NCBI GenBank assembly: GCA_003158885.1
Contig: PMLN01000170.1
Coordinates: 1-12,022, forward strand
Direction: 5' to 3'
From: Anaerolineae bacterium
GTDB taxonomy: Bacteria; Chloroflexota; Anaerolineae; Anaerolineales; Villigracilaceae
DNA length: 12,022 bases
The translations under genes were made by a program, and so were the position numbers. Under the pieces are notes generated by a model that had not been told where the DNA came from, did no database searches, and saw only the letters and a list, made by a program, of their open reading frames with translations. Of this stretch, positions 1-7,474 are shown piece by piece. Each line of letters begins with the position of its first letter. The stretch's first letter is position 1.

Positions 1-946
1 GGATGAGTTCGACCGGATCTGCCGCGTGGTGGGCGGCGTTAAGGGCATGGTTGTCGGTGCGATCGGGGCGCGCACCACGCCCTTTAAGACGGTACGTATT
101 GACGAGGTCGCTTTGCAGCGGCACGGAATCACAATCGAGACCTTTGACCTGTCGGATATTTTCCTGCGCATGAAAGCGGTCAAGCCGAAAGAGTCCGCAT
201 ATATTGGAAAGGCCCAGGCTTTGCGCGCCGCCGCCTCATGGCAGGGTGTACCCGAGCAAGCCTTTGACAACCTGGCGCGCCTGGGTGTTACTCTGGATAA
301 ATTAGCCGAAGAGGCCGGGCTGGATGCCATGGCGATCCGCTGCTGGACTGAAATGCAGTTGCAGATGGGCATCAGCCCCTGTGTGGCGATGGGCATCCTC
401 AATGAGACCGGTCTCGCCTCGGCTTGCGAAGTGGATCTGGGCAACGCCGTGGTCATGCGCGCCCTGCACCTCGCCTCTTACGAACCGATTGGCATGCTGG
501 ACTGGAACAACAACTACGGCAACGAAGACGACAAGTGCATCCTGTTCCACTGCGGCCCGCTGCCGGCCAGCCTGATGGAGGGGCAGCGACGTGTCGTCGA
601 CCACGCCATCCTGATGAACGCGGTCGGCGAGGGGAATGGTTTCGGTTGCAACGTTGGCCGCATCAAGCCGATGGATTTCACCTTTGGCAGCCTGATGACC
701 GATGAAGGCCGGGTTAAAATGTACCTGGGCCAGGGGCGTTTCACCTCGGATCCGATCCCGGACAACTTTTTTGGCGTGGCCGGCGTGGCTGAGATCCGCA
801 ACTTGCAGGATGTGCTGCTCCACATTGGCAATAACGGGCACCGCCACCACGTCAGTATCACACCGGGCAATGTTCAGGCGCCGTTACAGCATGCGTTGGC
901 GCATTATCTTGATTTCGAAGTGACACTGCCTCAGGACCGGGCATGA
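1..946 (+). CDS. L-fucose/L-arabinose isomerase-family protein (5' end outside window)
   Basis: This is the C-terminal part of a sugar isomerase of the L-fucose isomerase-like family (COG2407 type), which interconverts aldoses and ketoses with a divalent metal. The frame is open to the left edge (codons from position 2), so the GTG at 26 is not a credible start. Just before and after it the frame reads DRICRVVGG and then GAIGARTTPFKTVR, the conserved core typical of this family. Candidate metal ligands are the Glu in CEVD (codon 428-430), the Asp in LDWNNN (500-502) and a His in LFHCGP or GNNGHRHH. About 314 codons are visible and the stop is TGA at 944-946. The FGGY kinase starts 10 bases downstream, so the two are surely co-transcribed, and the isomerase probably supplies the ketose that the kinase phosphorylates. 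Family assignment is good. The actual sugar (fucose, arabinose or another) cannot be told from sequence. Confidence 0.85.
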   Translation, partial: DEFDRICRVVGGVKGMVVGAIGARTTPFKTVRIDEVALQRHGITIETFDLSDIFLRMKAVKPKESAYIGKAQALRAAASWQGVPEQAFDNLARLGVTLDKLAEEAGLDAMAIRCWTEMQLQMGISPCVAMGILNETGLASACEVDLGNAVVMRALHLASYEPIGMLDWNNNYGNEDDKCILFHCGPLPASLMEGQRRVVDHAILMNAVGEGNGFGCNVGRIKPMDFTFGSLMTDEGRVKMYLGQGRFTSDPIPDNFFGVAGVAEIRNLQDVLLHIGNNGHRHHVSITPGNVQAPLQHALAHYLDFEVTLPQDRA

Positions 947-956
947 GAGAGAGTTT

Positions 957-2462
957 ATGAGTCTCCTGGGCATCGATGTTGGCACGAGTGGTTGCAAAGC
1001 GGCGGTCTTCTCCGAAGACGGGCGAATGCTGGATTTGGCGTATGAGGAGTATGACTATCAGTGCCCGCAACCGGGCTGGGCGGAGTTGGATTCGCTCAAG
1101 ATCTGGCGGCAGGTGAAACGCACCATTGCACAGGCAGTTGCTGAGGCCAAGGGCAATCCTGTCAAGGCTGTGTGTGTCTCGTCGTTGGGAGAGAGTGTTG
1201 TTCCGGTAACTGCCAGTCGCAAGATTCTCGGTCCCGCTTTGTTGAATTTCGATTTGCGCGGGGAAGAATATCTCAACGAATTGCGTGGATTAATCCGCGC
1301 TGAACAGTTGTACCAGATTAACGGAAATACACTCGGCAACCAGTATACGCTGACCAAGTTGAAATGGATCAAGCAGCACCAGCCCGAACTTTACCAGCAG
1401 GCGCAGGTTTTCCTGCCTTGGAGCGGTTTTATTTCCTTCATGTTGGGCGCGGATGCCAAGGCGGATTACTCCCTGGCTAACCGTACCCTGCTTTTCGACC
1501 TCGAACGCAGAGACTGGTCGGATAAGCTGTTGGACTTGGCGCAACTGGATCGGGAGAAACTGCCTGCCACGGTTCCCTCCGGGGCGGTGATTGGTTCGGT
1601 GGCAACCGGAATTGCCGCTGAATTGGGCTTGCCGGCGGGGATTCCCATCGTCAGCGGTGCGCACGACCAGTGCTGTAATGGTGTTGGATGCGGTGTGCTC
1701 GCGCCGGGGCAGGCTTTGTATGGCATGGGCACTTATTTATGCCTGACGCCGGTTTTTGAACAGCGGCCTGAAACATCGCTCATGATCGAACGCGGCCTGA
1801 ACACCGAGCATCACGCTGTGCCGGGGCAATATGTCTGCTTCCTCTACAACCAGGGTGGGGCGCTGGTCAAATGGTTCCGCAACACGTTCGCCGCCGTGGA
1901 GCGCCAGCAGGCCCAGGCCAGCGGAGAAGATCTTTATGCGCTATTGTTGGCAGAAATGCCGGAGGATTTGAGCCAGGTAATGGTGCTGCCACATTTTACG
2001 GCCACTGGCCCGCCAGACTTTATTACTGATTCGTGCGGCGTCATGGCAGGCTTGAAATTGGAAACTTCGCGCGGCGAAATTTTAAAAGGTCTCATCGAGG
2101 CGATGACGTTTTACATCCGCGCCACCTTTGAGACTCTGCCAGGAGCAGGCCTTGCTGTGGAGGATTTTCGCGCCGTGGGTGGAGGCAGCAAATCGGATGT
2201 TTGGATTCAGATCAGTGCCGACATTTTGGGGCGCCCCATTATACGTCCTGAAGTAAATGAGGCAGGTGTCCTGGGAGCAGCTATTCTTGCCGGGGTGGGA
2301 TGTGGGATCTTCCCCTCGCTGGAAGCAGGCGCCGGAACCATGGTTAGATTGGGCCGGACTTTTGATCCTGACCCGAATAAGCAGGTTTTATATGCCGAAC
2401 GTTTTGCAAAATACCAGCGTCTTTGGCCGTTGATGGCCGATTATTTGCATGACCTGGAATAA
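957..2462 (+). CDS. FGGY-family carbohydrate kinase (xylulokinase-like)
   Basis: An ATP-dependent sugar kinase of 501 aa, the usual length for the FGGY family. The N-terminal phosphate-binding motif GIDVGTSGCKAAVF is at residues 5-18, followed by the substrate-side PQPGWAE (37-43). The probable catalytic base is Asp237 in SGAHDQCCNG. The C-terminal ATPase-fold motif GGGSKSDVWIQ starts near residue 408. The ATG at 957 follows a GAGAGAG purine tract and lies 10 bases after the isomerase stop, which suggests translational coupling. The best general resemblance is to xylulokinase-type members, but FGGY kinases with quite different substrates (xylulose, fuculose, rhamnulose, ribulose, gluconate) look alike at this level. 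The neighbouring isomerase and class II aldolase suggest a ketose substrate whose phosphate is later cleaved. No truncation or missing core motif was seen. Confidence 0.88.
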   Translation: MSLLGIDVGTSGCKAAVFSEDGRMLDLAYEEYDYQCPQPGWAELDSLKIWRQVKRTIAQAVAEAKGNPVKAVCVSSLGESVVPVTASRKILGPALLNFDLRGEEYLNELRGLIRAEQLYQINGNTLGNQYTLTKLKWIKQHQPELYQQAQVFLPWSGFISFMLGADAKADYSLANRTLLFDLERRDWSDKLLDLAQLDREKLPATVPSGAVIGSVATGIAAELGLPAGIPIVSGAHDQCCNGVGCGVLAPGQALYGMGTYLCLTPVFEQRPETSLMIERGLNTEHHAVPGQYVCFLYNQGGALVKWFRNTFAAVERQQAQASGEDLYALLLAEMPEDLSQVMVLPHFTATGPPDFITDSCGVMAGLKLETSRGEILKGLIEAMTFYIRATFETLPGAGLAVEDFRAVGGGSKSDVWIQISADILGRPIIRPEVNEAGVLGAAILAGVGCGIFPSLEAGAGTMVRLGRTFDPDPNKQVLYAERFAKYQRLWPLMADYLHDLE

Positions 2463-2483
2463 AATAAAAAGGAAGGCTTTCGG

Positions 2484-3515
2484 ATGGCTAATCTATTCAA
2501 CCGTACCTGGACACGTTCGGAGTTATTGAACTACGTGGGCGACCTGTCCCAAATTGCCGGCATCCAGCTGGGTGAATGGGCGGATGGGAACGAACGCGGC
2601 CTGCGCGTCGCTGATATCAGAACCGGATCAGGGTTGGCGTTCAGCATATTGCTCGACCGCGGCATGGACATTGGCCCGGCTTCATATAAAGGATTGCCGT
2701 TGGCTTGGGTCTCGCCGACTGGTTGGGCACATCCGATGTACTATGATCCGCAGGGTACCGGGTGGTTGCGCACTTTTGGCGCCGGCCTGCTGACCGGCTG
2801 CGGCCTGACCTATCTCGGCTCGCCGGAGGAAGATGAAGGTGAGTCGCTCGGGCTGCATGGCCGCCTGTCGCACCTGCCTGCTCAAAAAGTGCATATGGAT
2901 GACGCCTGGCAGGGGGACGAATATTCTTTTTGGGTTGAAGGGGAAATGCGCCAGGCGCGCGTGTTTGGCGAGAACCTGCGTCTGAAACGCCGTATTACAG
3001 TCGAGCTGGGCGGTAATCGCATCACTCTCCACGATCTGGTCGAAAACCTGGGCGCGACCGAAAGTCCGCTGATGCTTCTGTATCATATCAACCTGGGATT
3101 CCCATTCCTGGATGAGACCAGCCAACTGGTGACCGAACCGCATCCGGTTGCGCCGCGTGACGCTGCAGCCAAACAAGGTCTGCAGGAATGGATGCGCTTC
3201 CAGAAACCCACCTCGGGTTACGCCGAACAGGTTTTTTATCATGACCTGCCTGCTGATAAAGACGGCTGGGCCTGTATCCAGTTGGTCAACCATTCACGCA
3301 AACTGGGGTTGCGCGTCGGTTTCCAGAAGGCTACTTTGCCGAATCTCGCCCAGTGGAAGATGATGGGGCAAGGCAGTTATGTATTGGGAATCGAACCGGC
3401 CAACTGCCGGGTCGGTGGGCGCAGCCAGGAGCGTGCACGTGGTACGCTTCAATCCTTGCAGCCCGGCGAGCAGCGTGAATTCCAAGTAAAAATTGAAGTA
3501 AGTGAAGGACTATAG
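2484..3515 (+). CDS. DUF4432 aldose-1-epimerase-like protein
   Basis: A 343-aa protein of the DUF4432 family, which has the beta-sandwich fold of galactose mutarotases (aldose 1-epimerases). Recognisable elements are ILLDRGMDIG, GWLRTFGAGLLTGCGLT, the GLHGRLSHLP segment with a candidate catalytic His, and a YHINLGFPFLDE segment followed later by a C-terminal GIEPANC. The start is ATG 2484, preceded by the Shine-Dalgarno tract AAGGAAGG (2469-2476) with a 7-base spacer. It sits 21 bases after the kinase and 8 bases before the aldolase, firmly inside the operon. The likely role is anomer conversion, or another step at the sugar's anomeric carbon, that feeds the isomerase. The biochemical function of DUF4432 is generally assumed from fold, so this is inference. 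No signal peptide is visible, so it should be cytoplasmic. Confidence 0.85.
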   Translation: MANLFNRTWTRSELLNYVGDLSQIAGIQLGEWADGNERGLRVADIRTGSGLAFSILLDRGMDIGPASYKGLPLAWVSPTGWAHPMYYDPQGTGWLRTFGAGLLTGCGLTYLGSPEEDEGESLGLHGRLSHLPAQKVHMDDAWQGDEYSFWVEGEMRQARVFGENLRLKRRITVELGGNRITLHDLVENLGATESPLMLLYHINLGFPFLDETSQLVTEPHPVAPRDAAAKQGLQEWMRFQKPTSGYAEQVFYHDLPADKDGWACIQLVNHSRKLGLRVGFQKATLPNLAQWKMMGQGSYVLGIEPANCRVGGRSQERARGTLQSLQPGEQREFQVKIEVSEGL

Positions 3516-3523
3516 GTGCATCC

Positions 3524-4372
3524 ATGACAATAATTTCGATCAAAAATGAATTAACCAAGGCGCTCCATGGGCGCTATGCGGTCCCCTTGTTCGATGTGTT
3601 TGAGATGCAGGGCATGGAAGGGGTGATGGATGCACTGACTGAAAAGCGCGCCCCGACCATCATTGGCATTTACTCGCCCTATGCCGCCTTGCCCAATTGC
3701 CGCGCCCTGGCAGCCTATGTCCGCTGCCGGGCGGAAGATACTGATGTGCCGGTCTCGTTGATGCTCGATCATGGCGCCAGTGTGGATCAGTGCCTGGAAA
3801 TGCTTTCCTATGGATTTACCGACGTGATGTATGATGGTTCGAGCCTGCCGCTCGAAGAGAATATCGCCAACACCCGGCGGGTGGTGGATGCGGCGCATGC
3901 GGCCGGTGTGAGTGTCGAGGCCGAATTGGGGCATGTGGGCATGGGCGACCAGTACGATTCCCTGGGCAGCCGGGGGCTTGGTTTCACTGACCCTGTTAGT
4001 GTGGAACATTTTGTCGAGGCGACCGGCGTCGATTTCCTGGCGATTGCTTTTGGTAATGCCCACGGACTTTATAAAGGCGAGCCCCACCTGGACCTGAAGC
4101 TGGTTGCTGAAATCCGTCGACGGGTGAATGTGCCGCTGGTCATGCACGGCGGGACGGGTCTTTCCGACGAACAGTTCCGCGCGGCCATTGCGGCCGGCAT
4201 CAGCAAGATCAACTTCGCCACCAGCATCATGAATACTGCCGCCGACAATATGCGCCTGGCAGCCGCCAAACCGGAAGCGAGTATGTTCGATATCTACGCG
4301 GGCATTCGCGCCGCATACTCTCAGTGGTGCGGCCGTCTGTACGAGGTCTTCGGCGCAGCCGGACGGGTTTAG
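3524..4372 (+). CDS. class II ketose-bisphosphate aldolase family protein
   Basis: A zinc-dependent class II aldolase (FbaA/GatY/KbaY superfamily) of 282 aa, close to the normal ~285. Key residues are visible: catalytic Asp82 and zinc ligand His83 in MLDHGAS, acidic residues in VEAELGHVG (131-138), zinc-ligand candidate His180 in AFGNAHGLYKG, and His208 in VMHGGTG with its phosphate-binding Gly-rich turn. KINFATS follows at 228-234. The enzyme should cleave a ketose phosphate reversibly into dihydroxyacetone phosphate and an aldehyde. ATG 3524 lies 8 bases after the DUF4432 stop. It is the last gene of the sugar operon, because the next sequence is a broken gene. FucA-type fuculose-1-phosphate aldolases have a different fold, so this is not the classical fucose pathway enzyme. 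Fructose- or tagatose-bisphosphate specificity is possible, but the operon visible here holds only one kinase. Confidence 0.88.
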   Translation: MTIISIKNELTKALHGRYAVPLFDVFEMQGMEGVMDALTEKRAPTIIGIYSPYAALPNCRALAAYVRCRAEDTDVPVSLMLDHGASVDQCLEMLSYGFTDVMYDGSSLPLEENIANTRRVVDAAHAAGVSVEAELGHVGMGDQYDSLGSRGLGFTDPVSVEHFVEATGVDFLAIAFGNAHGLYKGEPHLDLKLVAEIRRRVNVPLVMHGGTGLSDEQFRAAIAAGISKINFATSIMNTAADNMRLAAAKPEASMFDIYAGIRAAYSQWCGRLYEVFGAAGRV

Positions 4373-4394
4373 TTGGCTGGCTCATCGGCGCCGT

Positions 4395-4793
4395 GGCCTG
4401 AGCGGAACGATCAACGCGGCACGTGCAGGCGGCGAAGAGGCCAAATCCGAAGCGAACGTTGATTTCTGGGATACGATGACCTTATCCGGCGGCGAACGTC
4501 TTCAGGTCATCAGCGCGGCGGTGGCGGCCAAAGCGGGTTGGACGATGCACGCCATTCAGGAACGGCTGGCAAAAATCCGGGAGAAGACCGAAATAATTTA
4601 CACGCTGGATACACTGGATTACCTGATGCGCGGCGGACGCATCGGACGCGTCAAAGCCATGGCCGGCGCGCTGCTGCATCTCAAGCCAGTCATCCGCGTG
4701 GATATGGACGGCAAATACAGCACGGTCACAACAGCACGCACGATCGGCAAAGGCATGTCGGCCATCACGGAACATCTCTACCACATTGTATGC
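4395..4793 (+). pseudogene. DegV-family fragment (both ends missing)
   Basis: The frame that includes the ATG at 4476 reads as DegV from about 4398. It opens with LSGTINAARAGGEEAK and continues through DTMTLSGGERLQVISAA, a helical stretch, IYTLDTLDYLMRGGRIGR and LLHLKPVIRVDMDGKY to about LYHIV near 4790. DegV proteins bind fatty acids for phospholipid synthesis and are ~280 aa. Here roughly 130 residues remain. The N-terminal ~90, including the first lipid-binding loop, are missing, and the C-terminal ~60 are replaced by CQCRRKRSIAPCRW, which is not DegV-like. The frame upstream of LSGT gives unrelated sequence (LAHRRRG) and has no Shine-Dalgarno site. I conclude this is a relic rather than a gene. 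An ORF from ATG 4476 is still open for 131 codons, so a predictor may call it. Confidence 0.8.
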
Positions 4794-4926
4794 CAATGCC
4801 GCAGAAAAAGATCAATAGCGCCATGCCGCTGGCAAGCACCGAGACGATCTGCCCAATCCAGACCACGGTAAATCCGATCATCCCGCTCCAGCGCGGTTTC
4901 TGCTGTGTTTGCGTCTGCATTTTCAT
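4791..4926 (-). pseudogene. N-terminal stub of an MFS transporter
   Basis: On the minus strand, ATG at 4926 opens a 53-codon frame that stops at 4765. It begins MKMQTQTQQKPRW and is followed by GMIGFTVVWIGQIVSVLASGM. This closely resembles the start and first transmembrane helix of MFS permeases, with their W-x-GQ-x-x-S motif. After SGM the frame reads ALLIFFCGIGIQ, which is hydrophobic but does not continue like helix 1/loop 1 of an MFS protein. It may be a second, later helix joined by internal deletion. The recognisable part ends almost exactly where the oppositely oriented DegV relic ends (about 4790), so both genes seem cut at one junction. Alternatively it is a small one- or two-helix membrane protein. 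It is not part of the intact MFS gene downstream, which has its own start and a different N-terminus. Confidence 0.5.
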
Positions 4927-4930
4927 CTCA

Positions 4931-4978
4931 TAAGATAAATCGAGTCCGAAGTCAAGGCTTCGGACTCGATTTATCTTA
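4931..4978. terminator. Perfect 21-bp inverted repeat, probable terminator
   Basis: Arms 4931-4951 and 4958-4978 are exact reverse complements and enclose a 6-base loop (TCAAGG). The AT-rich foot of the stem flanks a GC-rich centre. The repeat begins only 6 bases past the stop codon of the minus-strand MFS gene (stop at 4985-4987), as expected for its transcription terminator. No clean T-run follows outside the stem in either direction, because the T-rich bases lie inside the 3' arm. It could also be a relic of the rearrangement next to it. Confidence 0.6.
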
Positions 4979-4984
4979 CTTCGA

Positions 4985-6295
4985 TTATTCGGTTACTACG
5001 GCTTCTTCGGGGGATTCGCTGAGAAAACGCTCCGTCAGCAACGAATTGACTTTCGGCACGGCCAGATAAACCGCACAGGCCAGCAGCATCCCGCTGGCCA
5101 CCAGGAATAACGCCAGGATGTTCCAGCGCAGCATGACACCGGCAATCGCCTGTGAGAGAGGCGCCAATCCCAGGTTGGCAAGCAGAACCATGCTCATGAT
5201 ACGCCCGAGCATTTCCCTGGGCGTGTTGTGCTGCAAACCGGTAATCAACAAGATGCTGAGATAACCGTTAAGCACACCCAGAACGAACATATCCAGCACC
5301 GCAGCTTCGGTGATATGGATCCATGCCAGTGCGCCCAGCCCAATACCAAATACTGCAAACATCACCACCATGAGAACCTTCATCCATCTCTGTGACAACC
5401 TGGGCAACGCGCCGCAAAGAATGATGCCCAGCAAGTTTCCGCCGGCGTAACCGGAAATGATCAAGCCGAAAGCAGCGGCGCCTTCAGGAAAACGCGCATT
5501 GGCAAGGTAAGGCACACCCACAACCACCGGTCCGCCAAATGCAAAATTCGCCACCGCGATCAGGATGAACATGGCACGCAAGGCGGGATCCTTGAACATA
5601 AATACGATGCCCTCGCGGATGGATTCAAACACGCTGACCGATCCCGACGTTCTAAAAGCAATGACCTCCCCTCCGGTCTTCATCATCCACAAAGTAATCA
5701 CTGAAACAATGAAGGTGATCGCATCGAAGGCCATCGCCAAGGCGACACCGTTTTTCACGTCACGGGATGCGGCAATCATTACCCCGGCGAGGGCGGGCCC
5801 GACAAACCCAATCAACCCCACACTGCCCTGCATCACCGAGTTCCCGGCCTGGAGATCATCCGAAGGAACGAGATACGGCGTCATGGACATCGAAGCCGGT
5901 TCGAAGGCGCCTGAAACAACCCCCACTATGAAGCTATAAACATAAATCATCCAAATCTGCAAAGTGCCCGTCAAGACCTGCGCCGCCAACAAAGCCGAAA
6001 TGAAAAGCCGGATGACATCGGAAGTCAGCATCACCCGGCGCGGCGAAATACGGTCCGTAATTGCTCCGCCGATCAGGGTAAAGACCGCGCGCGGAATCCC
6101 GCCCACTGCCAGAACGATGCCGAGCGCCAACGGATCGCCGGTCATTTTCAATACCAGCCATGACATGGCGATAAAATGGAATTGATCACCGAGCAGGGAG
6201 GTGTTTTGCCCAATCCAAAGGAGGAGAAAGTCGCGGATCGCCAGCACGCGTTTCATCGGGTTGGCAGCAATCGGTTGAGCAATGGATTCGGTCAT
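4985..6295 (-). CDS. MFS transporter (MFS_3 / enterobactin-exporter-like)
   Basis: A 436-aa inner-membrane protein that is hydrophobic throughout and long enough for 12 helices. After a short polar N-terminus (MTESIAQPIAANPMKR) the first helix reads FLLLWIGQNTSLLGDQFHFIAMSW. Helix 2 to loop 2-3 reads LGGAITDRISPRRV after an initial I, the conserved MFS loop motif with acidic and basic residues. This pattern fits the MFS_3 group, which includes EntS and Mef-type drug or siderophore exporters, so export of a small molecule by proton antiport is likely. The substrate is unknown. ATG 6295 is preceded by a GGAG Shine-Dalgarno site. The C-terminal tail is acidic (SESPEEAVVTE). It appears to be a single-gene unit between the SHOCT operon upstream and the inverted repeat at 4931-4978 downstream. 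No convincing promoter was found in the 140 bases before it. Confidence 0.88.
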   Translation of the reverse strand: MTESIAQPIAANPMKRVLAIRDFLLLWIGQNTSLLGDQFHFIAMSWLVLKMTGDPLALGIVLAVGGIPRAVFTLIGGAITDRISPRRVMLTSDVIRLFISALLAAQVLTGTLQIWMIYVYSFIVGVVSGAFEPASMSMTPYLVPSDDLQAGNSVMQGSVGLIGFVGPALAGVMIAASRDVKNGVALAMAFDAITFIVSVITLWMMKTGGEVIAFRTSGSVSVFESIREGIVFMFKDPALRAMFILIAVANFAFGGPVVVGVPYLANARFPEGAAAFGLIISGYAGGNLLGIILCGALPRLSQRWMKVLMVVMFAVFGIGLGALAWIHITEAAVLDMFVLGVLNGYLSILLITGLQHNTPREMLGRIMSMVLLANLGLAPLSQAIAGVMLRWNILALFLVASGMLLACAVYLAVPKVNSLLTERFLSESPEEAVVTE

Positions 6296-6354
6296 TAAAT
6301 CTCCAGGATATTTAGTGCGCAGTTAAGCAAGTTCAAAACAAATCGGTTGAGGAT

Positions 6355-6397
6355 GATAAGGTCTCTTGCATTTAGTTCAGAAGCGAGAGGCCTTATC
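6355..6397. repeat. 15-bp imperfect inverted repeat between SHOCT operon and MFS gene
   Basis: Arms 6355-6369 (GATAAGGTCTCTTGC) and 6383-6397 (GCGAGAGGCCTTATC) flank a 13-base spacer and match at 13 of 15 positions. It lies 40 bases past the stop of the last SHOCT-operon gene and 60 bases before the MFS start, both on the minus strand. It may act as terminator of the first unit or as an operator for the second. No tight T-run follows it. Confidence 0.45.
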
Positions 6398-6437
6398 GCT
6401 CTGCTATTTGGCGCATAAAATATACAGTGCTAAATTC

Positions 6438-6818
6438 CTATTCCACATAAATCTCGACGTGCTCGCCATCCTCTTCATCGGTGACATCAATGATCTTGCC
6501 GGTCACTCCGGCGTGCAGGGCATCCATGACCGACGACATGTCCACGCCCTCCACTTCGGGCGCGAAGTGGGCACCGATCTTCATACCGGCGTCGATCAAT
6601 CCCAAGGGGATCTGGACTGCGGCTTTCGAGCGCCCTGTTGCGATATCCGTGACACGGATGCGCAGCCAGCGTCCTGCGCCGGCGGACCGGCTCAGATTCC
6701 CGGCACTGGAGCGGCGTCCCTCACTCAAGGCTGCCAGCAACTTGGCGCCATCTTCCGCGCTGATCTTGCCCTCCTCGATCATCTTCAAAATCTTCATGCG
6801 TTCTTCTGCGTTTGCCAT
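6438..6818 (-). CDS. SHOCT-like domain protein, soluble
   Basis: A 126-aa protein with two parts. Residues 5-32 are a SHOCT-like helical module (EERMKILKMIEEGKISAEDG, then AKLLAAL) of the kind found in YvlB- and DUF2089-type proteins. After a Ser/Gly/Arg-rich linker (33-50), residues 51-126 form a small domain running WLRIRV, VQIPLGL, VEG, an acidic TDEEDGEH turn and VEIYVE. This tail resembles residues 133-214 of the membrane protein encoded just upstream, so the two are paralogues, and this one lacks the membrane segments. ATG 6818 follows an AGGAGAGG site and lies 11 bases after the previous stop. It is the last gene of the five-gene operon. No catalytic motif was seen. A structural or protein-interaction role is a guess from the module. 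Confidence 0.8.
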   Translation of the reverse strand: MANAEERMKILKMIEEGKISAEDGAKLLAALSEGRRSSAGNLSRSAGAGRWLRIRVTDIATGRSKAAVQIPLGLIDAGMKIGAHFAPEVEGVDMSSVMDALHAGVTGKIIDVTDEEDGEHVEIYVE

Positions 6819-6829
6819 GGGTTCCTCTC

Positions 6830-7474
6830 CTATCCGATATAAACCTGCACGCGTTCACCGTGTTCGCCTTCATCCACATTCACGATCAACGGTTCTTTCG
6901 ACGATATGCCCTTCGACAGCAATTCAACGATCTGATCCACATTGGCCTGCCGCAAACCCTCAATGTTATGCCCGAAATTACGCAGGAACCAGCTTGCCAG
7001 TCCCAGCGGAAGCGGGAATCCAAGTGTGATGTGGCGCGGCCATTCATCTCCCGCTTGTTCCACATTCACATATAACCAGCGCGAGGTCTGGGAACTGGCG
7101 AACAATGCAATCAGCAAAATTCCCAGCATAAGCGGAAGCCACGCAAAGTAAAACCAGAACCCGTAATTCGACGCATTTACCAATGTGTACATCCAGTACG
7201 CAGAAAGTACGGTAATCAACACACCGATCCACATCGGGACCTGCCAGAGACGACGGGCCCGGCGCGCCACTTCTTCAAATTCAGGCGCCGGCGTTTTTCT
7301 GGCGGGATCCGGTCCCGCTTCAGCCCCGGATGATGAGGCCGGCGCGCCTGCGATGATTTCCATCTCCACCGAAGATTCATCCAGGGCCTTCATCAACTTC
7401 ATGGCTTCATCCGGATTGATCTTCCCATCTTCGACCATCTTGAGAATCTGCTGCCGCTCTTCAGAAGACATCAC
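6830..7474 (-). CDS. SHOCT-like domain membrane protein, two TM helices
   Basis: A 214-aa protein. The N-terminal SHOCT-like module spans residues 5-31 (ERQQILKMVEDGKINPDEA, then MKLMKAL). A linker rich in Ala, Ser and Pro (35-66) and a basic stretch (RRARRL) lead to two predicted membrane helices, about 81-99 and 106-126, separated by only a few residues (a hairpin). The C-terminal domain (about 133-214) runs WLYVNV, FPLPLGL, IEGL, DEGEHGERVQ and ends VYIG, and resembles the tail of the downstream 126-aa protein. Two starts are possible: GTG 7474 and ATG 7471. GGAGG at 7478-7482 serves either, and ATG 7471 has the better spacing and shares a base with the upstream TGA stop, so translational coupling is very likely. 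Both N- and C-terminal domains should face the same side, probably the cytoplasm. Confidence 0.8.
   Translation of the reverse strand: MMSSEERQQILKMVEDGKINPDEAMKLMKALDESSVEMEIIAGAPASSSGAEAGPDPARKTPAPEFEEVARRARRLWQVPMWIGVLITVLSAYWMYTLVNASNYGFWFYFAWLPLMLGILLIALFASSQTSRWLYVNVEQAGDEWPRHITLGFPLPLGLASWFLRNFGHNIEGLRQANVDQIVELLSKGISSKEPLIVNVDEGEHGERVQVYIG

Noticed and set aside
302..850. 182-aa minus-strand open frame opposite the isomerase
   Set aside because: It lies wholly antisense to a gene with strong family motifs and has no ribosome site or recognisable domain; it is a shadow caused by GC-rich codon use.
6302..6336. TTGAAC ... TAAATA as a promoter for the MFS gene (minus strand)
   Set aside because: The implied transcript start would fall at or past the gene's Shine-Dalgarno site, so it could not serve this start codon normally.
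6366..6842. 158-aa plus-strand frame opposite the last SHOCT gene
   Set aside because: It is a shadow of a gene with a clear domain and ribosome site on the other strand.
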